NCBI GenBank assembly: GCA_900318265.1
Contig: ONKA01000021.1
Location: 1-38,066, forward strand
DNA length: 38,066 nt
Source: an uncultured Bacteroidales bacterium
GTDB taxonomy: Bacteria > Bacteroidota > Bacteroidia > Bacteroidales > F082
Direction of reading: 5' to 3'
Part shown: positions 1-8,208 of the stretch, in pieces
Layout of the letters: every line of letters starts with the position of its first letter
Numbering within the stretch: the first letter of the stretch is position 1
The notes under the pieces: model-generated
What the model saw: the letters and a program-made list of their open reading frames with translations, nothing else
Told to the model about the DNA's origin: nothing
Databases searched by the model: none
Position numbers and translations under genes: made by a program

Positions 1-93
1 ACCATCACGTGGTGAGCGAGAGTCGGCAACTACGATGTGATAGAAGGGTTGACCCTTCTTGCCATGTCTTTGCAATCTAATTTTTGCAGGCAT
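1..93 (-). CDS. rpsP: 30S ribosomal protein S16, 5' part (runs off the left edge)
   Basis: The reverse strand from 93 down to 1 encodes 31 residues beginning [20 protein letters not shown] and continuing through a [11 protein letters not shown] stretch. This is the conserved N-terminus of bacterial ribosomal protein S16, a small-subunit protein that binds 16S rRNA early in 30S assembly. The ATG at 93-91 is the natural start because the family begins MxxKIRLxRxGxK. The remaining part of the protein lies outside the window. A strong Bacteroidetes-type promoter sits upstream at 184-155 and is divergent from the transporter gene at 326. The identification rests on direct sequence similarity and is secure despite the short length. 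Confidence 0.95.
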   Translation of the reverse strand, partial: MPAKIRLQRHGKKGQPFYHIVVADSRSPRDG

Positions 94-154
94 AATTTAA
101 TGTTTTAAGTTGATTTTTAATGAATTAACTAAAACCTACCCGAGGTTTCGGCTG

Positions 155-184
155 CAAAAGTACAACTTTTTATTGGACTGGCAA
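155..184 (-). promoter_or_regulatory. Bacteroidetes-type promoter of rpsP
   Basis: Read on the minus strand, TTG (184-182) is followed after exactly 19 bases by TACTTTTG (162-155). This matches the Bacteroidetes primary-sigma pattern of a -33 TTG and a -7 TAnnTTTG. The rpsP start codon lies about 60 bases further on. The same 19-base arrangement occurs before the thioredoxin gene. Confidence 0.7.
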
Positions 185-264
185 TCAGGTCGGAACAAAT
201 TTTTCTTTTTACCCGTTTCGTAAATCGCCCGACAATGCCTAATTTTGCGGCCGTTTTCAAAGAG

Positions 265-306
265 TCAGGTCCCTGAGGTCCCTGAGCCTGTCGAAGGGTC
301 GAAGGG
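265..306. repeat. CCTGAGCCTGTCGAAGGG-type dispersed repeat
   Basis: The stretch contains GGTCCCTGA twice in tandem, then GCCTGTCGAAGGG and a partial second TCGAAGGG. From memory, CCTGAGCCTGTCGAAGGG and its complement recur in intergenic DNA of many unrelated bacteria, including Bacteroidetes. It lies just before the transporter start, so an upstream TTG start at 245 would translate it as a PEPVEG-like peptide. I regard that as an artefact. Confidence 0.5.
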
Positions 307-325
307 CCGGTTTAAGACAGAAATA

Positions 326-1210
326 ATGCAAAAGCAAAACAAACTTCATTGGGGTTATATTGCGGGCATCGTCTCCGGCATCACCTATGGCATGAACCCG
401 CTCTTTGGTGTGCCCGTCATCAACAAGGGCTTGGATGTCAACTCTTTGTTGTTCTACCGCTATGGTGTGGCCACCTTGTTGATGCTGGCCTATATGCTCG
501 TCGCGAAACGTCAGATTCGCATCACATGGAAACAGTTTGGACTAATGGCCATCCTTGGCGTTTTGTTTACAGGTTGCAGCATCACCTTGTTTGAGGCATA
601 CAAATACATTCCCTCGGGCATTGCCACGAGCATCCTCTATGTCTATCCCATCATGGTCGCACTCATCATGATGTTTTTCGGGCAGTTCCCGAGTTGGAAA
701 ACATGGTTGTCGATATTTGCAGGCGTAGCGGGTGCCATTTTGCTCTCGCTCAAGGGTGGTGGAGGCTTCATTGACTGGCGTGGCATCGCTCTTGTGGTGG
801 CCTCGGGACTGTGCTATACCTTATTCATTGTCATCGTCAACCTAAGTAAGCAAGTCAAAGCGATTCCTAACCTCACTTTGACTTTCTATTGCTTCTTGAT
901 TGGCTCGGTGATGCTGTTTGCCTTGTCGGGTTTCGGTGTGCATCTCAATGCCGTTCCCGATGCAGTCAGTTGGCTGAATGTGTTGGGCTTGGCGATTTTA
1001 CCTACGGCTATTGCGACCATCACCTTGGCAGCTTCAAGCAAGGCTGTGGGTGCCACCAAGACCTCCATCCTCGGCATTCTTGAGCCGTTGACGGCCATCG
1101 TCATCGGGACGCTGGTCTTCCATGAAGCTTTTACACTCAATGTCGCCCTCGGCGTCGCCTTGATTCTTTTCGCAATCCTGTTTATGATCTTGACGGAAAA
1201 GAAAGCCTGA
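326..1210 (+). CDS. EamA/DMT-family transporter
   Basis: A 294-residue integral membrane protein with about ten hydrophobic segments arranged as two EamA halves. The first half begins WGYIAGIVSGITYGMNPLFG and the second lies around GIALVVASGLCYTLFIVIVN. It ends with the typical segment LEPLTAIVIGTLVFHEAFTL near the last two helices. EamA proteins of the drug/metabolite transporter superfamily usually export amino acids, nucleotides or other small metabolites; the substrate cannot be read from sequence. I chose the ATG at 326. An in-frame TTG at 245 would add 27 residues translated from a dispersed repeat and is unlikely. The stop lies only two bases from the stop of the convergent secreted-protein gene, with no visible terminator between them. 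Confidence 0.85.
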   Translation: MQKQNKLHWGYIAGIVSGITYGMNPLFGVPVINKGLDVNSLLFYRYGVATLLMLAYMLVAKRQIRITWKQFGLMAILGVLFTGCSITLFEAYKYIPSGIATSILYVYPIMVALIMMFFGQFPSWKTWLSIFAGVAGAILLSLKGGGGFIDWRGIALVVASGLCYTLFIVIVNLSKQVKAIPNLTLTFYCFLIGSVMLFALSGFGVHLNAVPDAVSWLNVLGLAILPTAIATITLAASSKAVGATKTSILGILEPLTAIVIGTLVFHEAFTLNVALGVALILFAILFMILTEKKA

Positions 1211-1212
1211 CC

Positions 1213-2349
1213 TTATTTGACTTGCACTTTGCTGATGCACCAAGTTTGTCCGTTGTAGGCTTTCAGCAAGTAAAGCCCCGAAGCTAAGGTGGACACATCG
1301 ATGGTATGCCGTTTCCCGTTGGCCTGACCCTGCATGACGGTCTGACCGTTCATGTCGATGATTTCATAGCGACGCAGACCTTCGAGGCTGATTGTCATCT
1401 CGCCTTGAGAGGGGTTGGGGTAAACGGTCATCATGTCGGTGACGGGAGCTTCGTGTTGAGGTACGCCTTCGAAGAAACCATACTCAAAGATGTAGTCACA
1501 GACATAGACGAGTTGTCCACCGTCGTTGGCAGCCTCCCAAGCATAACTGAGTGGACGGTTGGCGAATGGATCCCAAGTGTAGTTGGGCTCCGGATGATAG
1601 GGCAGGAGCACATGGTCGATAGTGCAGGTTTCGTCATAAGCGTATGTCACGCGTTCGGCGACCTGTCCGTTGGAGTGTTTCTCGCGTTGCTTGCAGTTGC
1701 CGTTGGCGTCGAATAGCCTGTCGATGCTGGAGTCGGGCACCCATCCGTCGCTCCAATAAGCGTATGTTTCGTTGGTGCAATTGCCTGCTTCGTCATAGGT
1801 ATAGGTAGTCAAGGCAGAGTTGCTCCATCCCGTGCCACCCCAGGCGTCGTTGTATTCTTCAAGGAGCTGTGTGCAGAGGCCGTTGCCGTCGTAGGAATAT
1901 GTGCCACGCATGAGCAACGTGCCGCCAAGGGTCATCTCATAGCTAGTGAGTAGGTCGCCTTCATAGTGGTAAGAGTAGATGCCTTGCAACTCGAATCCGC
2001 TGCCCCAGTCGTTGTAGTTGGTGCGGGTGAGGCGGTGGTTGTTGTCGTCGTAAGTGTAAGTGATATAACTCGGGAAGATCCACTCGTTGTCGTAGTATTG
2101 GAAAAAGTTGATGCGGATCACATTGCCGCGTTCGTCGTAGTAAAGTGAGTCAATGAGGTCGTCAATTTCGCCGCCAGCGTTGGAAACAGAATGATAGGAT
2201 TCTAGTAGGTTGTCGGCGTTGTAGTAGAACTGTATCTGGTCGACACCGTCGTCGGAATAGAAGCGGTCGAGGAAGTAATCCTGTGCTATGGCTGTGCGGC
2301 AGGAAAACAAGGCGATGAGGATGAGGAAGAGAGGTTTGAGAGTTTTCAT
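1213..2349 (-). CDS. Secreted protein with T9SS type A sorting tail
   Basis: A 378-residue exported protein. The N-terminus MKTLKPLFLILIALFSC continues into RTAIAQ, which looks like a signal peptide cleaved after AIAQ; LFSC could also be read as a poor lipobox. The middle is rich in Tyr, Asp and Asn and contains repeats of the form YxYDxxxNxxxxxxY, about 20-30 residues apart (for example YTYDDNNHR, YSYDGNGLC, YTYDEAGNC), resembling RHS/YD-type wall repeats. The last ~75 residues (VYPNPSQGEMTISLEGL, then a DMNGQ segment and LASGLYLLK) are a clear Por secretion C-terminal domain, which directs export through T9SS and attachment to the cell surface. I chose the ATG at 2349 over one 39 bases upstream because it starts the signal peptide. 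Function beyond surface location is unknown. Confidence 0.85.
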   Translation of the reverse strand: MKTLKPLFLILIALFSCRTAIAQDYFLDRFYSDDGVDQIQFYYNADNLLESYHSVSNAGGEIDDLIDSLYYDERGNVIRINFFQYYDNEWIFPSYITYTYDDNNHRLTRTNYNDWGSGFELQGIYSYHYEGDLLTSYEMTLGGTLLMRGTYSYDGNGLCTQLLEEYNDAWGGTGWSNSALTTYTYDEAGNCTNETYAYWSDGWVPDSSIDRLFDANGNCKQREKHSNGQVAERVTYAYDETCTIDHVLLPYHPEPNYTWDPFANRPLSYAWEAANDGGQLVYVCDYIFEYGFFEGVPQHEAPVTDMMTVYPNPSQGEMTISLEGLRRYEIIDMNGQTVMQGQANGKRHTIDVSTLASGLYLLKAYNGQTWCISKVQVK

Positions 2350-2428
2350 GATAGATGTTTTTTCGGTTTTGATGAAGCAAAAATACATATAATTGTTGAC
2401 AGCGCAAGTTATTTGGCTGTCCTGTCCC

Positions 2429-3030
2429 TTAAAGGCGGATTCCTTCCGCCCCGATTTGCTCTACCAGTCTTCTTCCAATTTCATTAAGCGCAACAAAACG
2501 ATACCGCAAAGAATCGGTTGCAACAGGCGTGTATTCGAAATGCTTGGCCTCGGGCTTGCAGCGAAGCGTTTCCTCGACAGATTGACGGATGAAAGGCGCA
2601 CTGAATGATTTCTCCGTTGGTTCCAAAAGCAAAAGTTTTCCTTGGGAACACGCCTCAAAATAAACGCCGCCCGGCTTGTAAAACCGCTCGTGCGGCGAAC
2701 CTTCCTCGGGGAAGCCTTCATTGAGAAGGACGACTAAAGGGAAGCCTTGCGCCCGAAGCGTCCGTGCGATGATTTGCTCACCCTTGCTAATGGAAGCCGT
2801 AAAGGTTACCGCTCCATTTTGCGCTGACCGCAACACCGCTTTCAGTCTATCTTGGACTTGCTCGTTCGTGGCATTAGTTCTTTGAGAAAGACTTGCAGAT
2901 AAATGAGACGCATTTAAACTGGCCGAATAGCTGAAAACACTGCATCAGTGAGTGCGACGTCAGAATTTAGAATAAAGGTCTGACTTTTCATGTAGAAAAA
3001 AACCATCTTTGCTTCTTGCACCGTTCCCAT
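2429..3030 (-). pseudogene. Frameshifted orphan gene, Bacteroidetes hypothetical
   Basis: On the minus strand an ATG at 3030 opens a reading frame with the segment MKSQTFILNSDVALTDAVFS before a stop near 2918. A second frame, open from about 2950, continues as SYSASLNASHLSASLSQRTN and on through ISKGEQIIA and FYKPGGVYFEACSQGKLLLL to a stop at 2429. The frames join if one base is restored in the TTTT run near 2932. The second part alone has no ATG; a GTG at 2836 would give 135 residues. The KPGG-FEACxxGKLLLL stretch and the run of hydrophobic strands suggest a small Rossmann-like domain. I do not recognise the family. It could be a decayed gene, a sequencing error, or programmed shifting, though the site is not a classical slippery heptamer. 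Confidence 0.5.
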
Positions 3031-3052
3031 AATTTTCTTATTTTTGAAGGCT

Positions 3053-3082
3053 GAAAGTTGAGGCAAATTTGCCCCAACTTTC
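3053..3082. repeat. Palindromic hairpin upstream of dnaE
   Basis: GAAAGTTG (3053-3060) pairs with CAACTTTC (3075-3082). Between them lies GGCAAATTTGCC, itself a perfect palindrome, so the whole element folds with one mismatch. It lies 30 bases before the dnaE start and could act in the leader RNA or as a DNA site. No T-run follows it, so it does not look like a terminator. Confidence 0.6.
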
Positions 3083-3110
3083 AATTCTAAACTTTACACT
3101 CTCAACTGAT
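3076..3110 (+). repeat. Degenerate heptamer array before dnaE
   Basis: Five consecutive 7-base units can be read: AACTTTC, AATTCTA, AACTTTA, CACTCTC, AACTGAT. The array runs to the base before the dnaE start region. It is one of four period-7 arrays in the window (see also 8124, 21935 and 25343), each with its own unit sequence. Confidence 0.5.
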
Positions 3111-3111
3111 T

Positions 3112-6100
3112 ATGTTTTTAGTCTTCGATACCGAGACCACTGGTCTTCCCAAAATTGAAAACGCCCCGCTGACCGACTTCGACAACTGGCCGCGTATGGT
3201 GCAACTGGCTTGGCAGATCCATGACGAGAAAGGCCGCTTCGTGGAGAACCATAACTATCTCGTGCAACCCGATGGCTTTGTCATCCCCATCGACGCCAAG
3301 ATGGTGCACGGCATCTCCACCGAGCATGCCATGAAATACGGCAAGCCGCTCAACGAGGTGCTCGACCTATTTATGATTTCCGCCGCCAAAGCCAAATACC
3401 TGGTGGGCCATAATATCAACTTCGACCTCAATGTGCTGGGCTGCGAGTTCCTGCGTTGTGGTCGCGAGAATCCTTTGCGCCGCTGGCAAATCATCGACAC
3501 CTGCACGGAGAAGACGGCTGAGTTCTGCCAGTTCTCTGGCGGCAAGGGTGGTAAATTTAAACTGCCGCGCCTGGGCGAGTTCCATCACCTGTTGTTTGGC
3601 GAGTACTTCGACTCAGCCCACAACGCCTCTGCCGACGTGGAGGCCACGGCCCGCGTCTTCCTCGAACTGATCCGCCGCGGCGTCCTGGATGAGTCCGACC
3701 TCCATGTCGACACCCAGTTCATCGACGACTTCAAGACCGCCAATCCTGATGTGATCCAACCTGCGGGCATCAAGGTCGAGGCGAACTATGACGAGGAGGA
3801 AAAGGTGGAGGAGGAACCCGAAATGGGCAACTATATTCCACAGCATTTCACCCACTTGCACGTCCACTCGCACTATTCCATGCTCGATGGCATGTCGAAG
3901 GTGCCCGACTTGGTGGCCAAATGCAAGAAAAACGGCATGTATAGCCTCGCCCTCACCGACCATGGCAATATGTTCGGCATCAAGGATTTCGCCGATACGG
4001 TGAACAAGGAGAACGGTAAGGTAAAGGACGCCATCAAGGAACAACAAGCCATTATTGGGAAGCCTGAGTCAACCGATGAGGAAAAGATTGCTGCTCAAGA
4101 GCAAATCGAAAAGCTGAACAAGCAGTTCTTCAAGCCAATCTTTGGCATTGAGACCTACTGTGCTCCCATCAGCATCGACAAACGCGATGGCCGTCAGGAC
4201 CGAGGCTGGCACCTTATTTTATTGGCCAAGAACAAGACGGGTTACCACAGCCTTTGCAAACTAAGTTCTATCGCCTACACGGAGGGCTTTTACTATAATC
4301 CCCGTATCGACCACAGCCTGCTTGAGAAATACCACGAAGGATTGATTTGTAGCTCCGCCTGTCTCGCTGGCGAGGTGCCGCAAAAGATCATGAATGGCGA
4401 CATGAAGGGTGCGGAGGAGTCGATACAATGGTTCAAGAACCTCTTTGGCGAGGATTATTACCTTGAAGTCCAGCGACATAAGACCGATAAACCCGGTGGA
4501 GATACTGAGGTGTACGAACGCCAAAAGGAAGTAAACAAAATCCTCTTCGACTTGGCGAAGAAATATAATGTGAAGGTCATCGCCACCAACGACGTCCACT
4601 TTGTGGAAGAGGAACACGGTGAAGCCCACGACCGCCTCATCTGCCTCAGCACGGGCAAGGACCTCGATGATCCTACGCGTATGCACTACACCAAGCAGGA
4701 ATGGCTGAAGACACCCGAAGAAATGGGTCGCATCTTCTCCGACCATCCCGAGGTGCTGGAGAACACGCAAGAGATTGTCGACAAGGTGGAGACCTATAGC
4801 ATCGATTCCGACCCCATCATGCCTAAATTCCCCATCCCAGAGAGCTTTGGCACGGAAGAGGAGTATCGCAAGAAGTTTACAGAGGAAGACCTCTTCAACG
4901 AGTTCACCCGCGATGAACACGGCAATGTTGTGATGTCGCAGGAAGAAGCCGAGAAGAAGGTCAAGAAACTGGGCGGCTACGACCGTCTGTACCGTATCAA
5001 ACTCGAGGCGGACTACCTCGCCAAGTTGACCTGGGAAGGCGCCAAAGAACGCTATGGCGAGAACCTTACTGAGGATCAAATTGAGCGTATCAAGTTCGAG
5101 CTGCACGTGATGAAGACCATGGGTTTCCCGGGCTACTTCCTCATCGTGAGTGACTATATCCGCGCGGCTCGTGAAGAACTTGGTGTGAGCGTCGGTCCCG
5201 GCCGTGGTTCGGCGGCAGGCTCGGTGGTGGCCTATTGCTTGAAAATTACCGATCTCGACCCATTGAAATACGACTTGCTGTTTGAGCGTTTCCTCAACCC
5301 CGACCGTATCTCCTTGCCTGATATCGACGTCGACTTCGACGATGACGGCCGTGAGCGCGTGCTTAATTGGGTGACCAACAAATACGGCAAGGAGAAGGTG
5401 GCGCACATCATCACCTACGGCACCATGGCGGCCAAGTCGGCCATACAAGACGTGGGTCGTGTGCAGAAGGTGCCGCTGCCCGAGGTAGCCAAGATCAAGA
5501 GTTTTATCCCTGACCGTAACTTTGACGAGGCCGCAGTGAAAGCCGTGGAAGGCGAGGTGCCCAAGAAGATGCCTAAGGTCAACTTGAAGAACTGCTATAA
5601 GTATGTGCCCGAGCTGAAGGAGATGCTCAACGGCGACGACAAGAACATTTCTTCCATGCTGACCTATGCCGAGGAATTGGAGGACACCAACCGCCAAATC
5701 GGCATCCACGCTTGCGGCGTCATCATCGGTGCCGACGACTTGACCAATGTCGCCCCTGTGTGTACCGTCAGGGATAAGGATACGAAAGAGGATGTCGTTG
5801 TAACTCAATATGACGGCCATGTCATTGAGACGGTCGGCCTCATCAAGATGGACTTCTTGGGCCTTAAGACCTTGACTTTGATCAAGGATGCCTTAAAGAA
5901 CATCAAGAAGACGCATGGCATCGACATCGACATCGACCACATCCCGATTGACGATGAGGAAACCTATAAGTTATACTCGGCTGGCAACACCATCGGCACG
6001 TTCCAGTTTGAATCGCCTGGCATGCAGAAATACCTGCGCGAGTTGCAGCCTTCGGTCATCGGCGACATCATCGCTATGAATGCCCTATACCGTCCCGGCC

Positions 6101-7728
6101 CGATGGACAACATCCCTGACTTCATTGCCCGTAAGCAGGGTAGGCAGGAGATTAAGTACGACTTCGACTGCATGGAGAAATACCTGAAAGACACCTATGG
6201 CATCTGCGTCTATCAGGAGCAGGTGATGTTACTCTCGCGCGAGTTGGCCGACTTCACGAGAGGTGAGTCCGATACCTTACGTAAAGCCATGGGTAAGAAG
6301 CAGTTGGCCAAGATGGAGGAGCTCTATGGCAAGTTCATGAAACAAGGTGTGGCCAAGTTGACCAAGACCGAGAACCTTCCCGAAGATGAGGTGAAAAAGC
6401 GTTTGGAGAAGATTTGGGAAGAGTGGAAGAAGTTCGCTTCCTACGCGTTCAATAAGTCGCACGCGGCTTGCTACAGCTGGGTTTCGTACCAGACGGCCTA
6501 CCTCAAGGCGCACTATCCCGCTGAGTTCATGGCTGCGGTGCTCAACAACGAGTTGGGCGACATCAAGCAGGTGAACTTCATGACAGAGGAATGCAAGCGC
6601 ATGAAGATCAATGTGCTTGGTCCCGATGTCAACGAGTCGGAATATGAGTTCTCGGTCAACGAAAAAGGCGAGATCCGTTATGGCATGGGTGGCATCAAGA
6701 ATGTGGGCGAGGCGGCTGTGGCCGGCATCGTGGCCGAGCGCGAAGCCAACGGCAAGTTCAAAGACTTCGGTGACTTCGTGATGCGTGTGGCCGACAAAGG
6801 CCTTAACGTCAGGGCCTTGGAGAGCATGGGCATGGCGGGTTGTTTCGACAGCTTCAAGGGCTTCCATCGCGCTATGTTGTTCTATATCGCGCCTAATGAT
6901 TCTGTGTCGTTCTCCGAACGTGCCATGCGTATGGTAGCCTCCTACAACGAACGCAAGAACTCGTCGCAGATGGACCTCTTCGGCTTCGGTGACGAGGGTG
7001 GGGCAGAGGAGACCTTCAACATGCCTTTGCCGCAGTGCGAGCCTTGGTCGAAGATGAAGGAGCTGGAGATGGAGAAGGAGGCTTTGGGCTTCTATATCTC
7101 CTCGCATCCCATGCAGGTCTATCATCTGCCCATCAAGTACTTCTGCAACTGCGATGTGGAGGGCTTGAAGGCGGCATTGAACGATGTGGAGAAAAACCTC
7201 AAGCGTCCAGTGCGTCTTGGCGGACAAATCACACGTGCCGAGGAGTTTACGGCGAAAAATGGCAATCCCTACGGCCGTTTCACCATCGAAGACCAAAGCG
7301 GTGCTTTGCAGTTTGCCTTGTTCAAGGAGAATTATCTGAATTGTAGGAATTTGTTAACGGTCAACTCGTTCGTGATGCTTTCTGGTATCATGGACCGACC
7401 TTTCCCGAGGGCAGGACAGGATCCGAATGTCGTGTTGCAGACGCTTGAAGTCCGTTTTACGGAGGCGCGCTTGCTAGAATCGCTTTTGGAAAGTACTTCG
7501 AAGACAGTATACATCAAGTTGAATGTGTCGGAGATGAACAAGGAGAGTATGGAAGAGTTTATCAAAGTCCTGAAGGAAAACCCTGGTAAACAGCACTATA
7601 AACTGCATCTCTTTGACCCATTGGGCAAGAAGTCCTGCAACCTTACTCCCGTAAAAGGCGCTATCAACGCTCAGGAAGTGTTGCCGTTGTTGGAAAAGAT
7701 GCCTTTTGTGGAATTTGACTTGCGATAA
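3112..7728 (+). CDS. dnaE: DNA polymerase III alpha subunit with N-terminal 3'-5' exonuclease
   Basis: A 1538-residue replicative polymerase. Residues 1-190 form a DnaQ-like DEDDh exonuclease: D6 and E8 in FDTETTG, D105 in GHNINFDLNVL, and H170 with D175 in HNASADVEAT. The PHP domain starts near 245 (HFTHLHVHSHYSMLDG). The C-family palm carries GPGRGSAAGS and the catalytic PDIDVDFD (D737, D739, D741), followed by the fingers and the segment FNKSHAACYSWVSYQTAYLK. An OB fold lies near 1365-1410 (LGGQITRAEEFTAKNGNPYG). The protein copies the chromosome and, unlike E. coli DnaE (about 1160 residues), brings its own proofreading domain. In PolC the exonuclease is inserted inside PHP, so this order is different. 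The ATG at 3112 gives the exonuclease motif directly at the N-terminus. Confidence 0.95.
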   Translation: MFLVFDTETTGLPKIENAPLTDFDNWPRMVQLAWQIHDEKGRFVENHNYLVQPDGFVIPIDAKMVHGISTEHAMKYGKPLNEVLDLFMISAAKAKYLVGHNINFDLNVLGCEFLRCGRENPLRRWQIIDTCTEKTAEFCQFSGGKGGKFKLPRLGEFHHLLFGEYFDSAHNASADVEATARVFLELIRRGVLDESDLHVDTQFIDDFKTANPDVIQPAGIKVEANYDEEEKVEEEPEMGNYIPQHFTHLHVHSHYSMLDGMSKVPDLVAKCKKNGMYSLALTDHGNMFGIKDFADTVNKENGKVKDAIKEQQAIIGKPESTDEEKIAAQEQIEKLNKQFFKPIFGIETYCAPISIDKRDGRQDRGWHLILLAKNKTGYHSLCKLSSIAYTEGFYYNPRIDHSLLEKYHEGLICSSACLAGEVPQKIMNGDMKGAEESIQWFKNLFGEDYYLEVQRHKTDKPGGDTEVYERQKEVNKILFDLAKKYNVKVIATNDVHFVEEEHGEAHDRLICLSTGKDLDDPTRMHYTKQEWLKTPEEMGRIFSDHPEVLENTQEIVDKVETYSIDSDPIMPKFPIPESFGTEEEYRKKFTEEDLFNEFTRDEHGNVVMSQEEAEKKVKKLGGYDRLYRIKLEADYLAKLTWEGAKERYGENLTEDQIERIKFELHVMKTMGFPGYFLIVSDYIRAAREELGVSVGPGRGSAAGSVVAYCLKITDLDPLKYDLLFERFLNPDRISLPDIDVDFDDDGRERVLNWVTNKYGKEKVAHIITYGTMAAKSAIQDVGRVQKVPLPEVAKIKSFIPDRNFDEAAVKAVEGEVPKKMPKVNLKNCYKYVPELKEMLNGDDKNISSMLTYAEELEDTNRQIGIHACGVIIGADDLTNVAPVCTVRDKDTKEDVVVTQYDGHVIETVGLIKMDFLGLKTLTLIKDALKNIKKTHGIDIDIDHIPIDDEETYKLYSAGNTIGTFQFESPGMQKYLRELQPSVIGDIIAMNALYRPGPMDNIPDFIARKQGRQEIKYDFDCMEKYLKDTYGICVYQEQVMLLSRELADFTRGESDTLRKAMGKKQLAKMEELYGKFMKQGVAKLTKTENLPEDEVKKRLEKIWEEWKKFASYAFNKSHAACYSWVSYQTAYLKAHYPAEFMAAVLNNELGDIKQVNFMTEECKRMKINVLGPDVNESEYEFSVNEKGEIRYGMGGIKNVGEAAVAGIVAEREANGKFKDFGDFVMRVADKGLNVRALESMGMAGCFDSFKGFHRAMLFYIAPNDSVSFSERAMRMVASYNERKNSSQMDLFGFGDEGGAEETFNMPLPQCEPWSKMKELEMEKEALGFYISSHPMQVYHLPIKYFCNCDVEGLKAALNDVEKNLKRPVRLGGQITRAEEFTAKNGNPYGRFTIEDQSGALQFALFKENYLNCRNLLTVNSFVMLSGIMDRPFPRAGQDPNVVLQTLEVRFTEARLLESLLESTSKTVYIKLNVSEMNKESMEEFIKVLKENPGKQHYKLHLFDPLGKKSCNLTPVKGAINAQEVLPLLEKMPFVEFDLR

Positions 7729-7749
7729 AAAAGAATATTTGTATCTTTG
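7720..7749 (+). promoter_or_regulatory. Promoter of the thioredoxin gene
   Basis: TTG (7720-7722), a 19-base spacer and TATCTTTG (7742-7749) match the Bacteroidetes -33/-7 pattern. The -33 element overlaps the last codons of dnaE (stop at 7726-7728), so thioredoxin can be transcribed on its own. The leader is about 45 bases long. Confidence 0.7.
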
Positions 7750-7800
7750 CAGACCGAAAATAAGTAGTAACAAATCTATAAACTAAACAGACTAAAGACT

Positions 7801-8121
7801 ATGGCAGTAATTCAAATGACCGACGACCGTTTTGAAGAGGTCGTCCTGAAATCGGAACTCCCTGTGATGGTGGACTTTGGTGCCACTTGGTGTGGCCCTT
7901 GCAAGAAGGTGGAACCTATCGTCGAGGAACTCTCGGAAGAATATGAAGGCAAAGTGGTTGCCGTGAAGTGCGACGTCGAGGAATGCCCTGGCACAGCCGC
8001 CAAGTTCGGCATCATGAACATCCCCACCGTCCTTTTCTTTAAGGGTGGACAACCTGTCGACAAGAACGTCGGCGCTGCCCCCAAGAAGGTGTTCGTGGAG
8101 AAACTGGAGAAATTGTTTTGA
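7801..8121 (+). CDS. trxA: Thioredoxin
   Basis: A 106-residue cytoplasmic thioredoxin, the usual length for the family. It has the active site WCGPCK (C31 and C34) after the strand VMVDFGATW, and the cis-proline loop NIPTVLFFKGG near residue 75. It would reduce protein disulfides as an electron donor for enzymes such as ribonucleotide reductase or peroxiredoxins. There is no signal peptide. It follows dnaE but has its own promoter. A heptamer repeat array begins two bases after its stop and fills the gap to the next gene. The identification is firm; which thioredoxin paralogue of the genome it is cannot be told. Confidence 0.93.
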   Translation: MAVIQMTDDRFEEVVLKSELPVMVDFGATWCGPCKKVEPIVEELSEEYEGKVVAVKCDVEECPGTAAKFGIMNIPTVLFFKGGQPVDKNVGAAPKKVFVEKLEKLF

Positions 8122-8123
8122 AA

Positions 8124-8207
8124 ATGCTGAATGCTGAATGCTGAATGAGGAATTATTGCATTCCTAATTCAGCATTCCTAATTCAGCATTCCTAATTCAG
8201 CATTCCC
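8124..8207 (+). repeat. Period-7/period-14 repeat array with inverted arms
   Basis: Three ATGCTGA units (8124-8144) plus a variant ATGAGGA are followed, after a short spacer, by three perfect copies of CATTCCTAATTCAG starting at 8159, 8173 and 8187. The right units are built from the complement of the left unit (TTCAGCAT), so the two halves can fold into a stem. The array fills the gap from trxA to the TTG start of the DUF58 gene. Confidence 0.75.
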
Positions 8208-8208
8208 A

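Noticed and set aside
1205-1215. Terminator between the convergent genes at 1210 and 1213
   Set aside because: Only two bases separate the stops and no hairpin with a T-run is visible there.
4261-5820. Long open frame on the minus strand opposite dnaE (519 codons)
   Set aside because: It lies wholly within a certain dnaE coding sequence and its product is a low-complexity His/Val/Leu-rich string, as expected from the antisense of Asp/Glu/Lys-rich codons.
8159-8200. Possible CRISPR-like array
   Set aside because: The 14-base units are directly adjacent with no spacers, and no cas gene is present.
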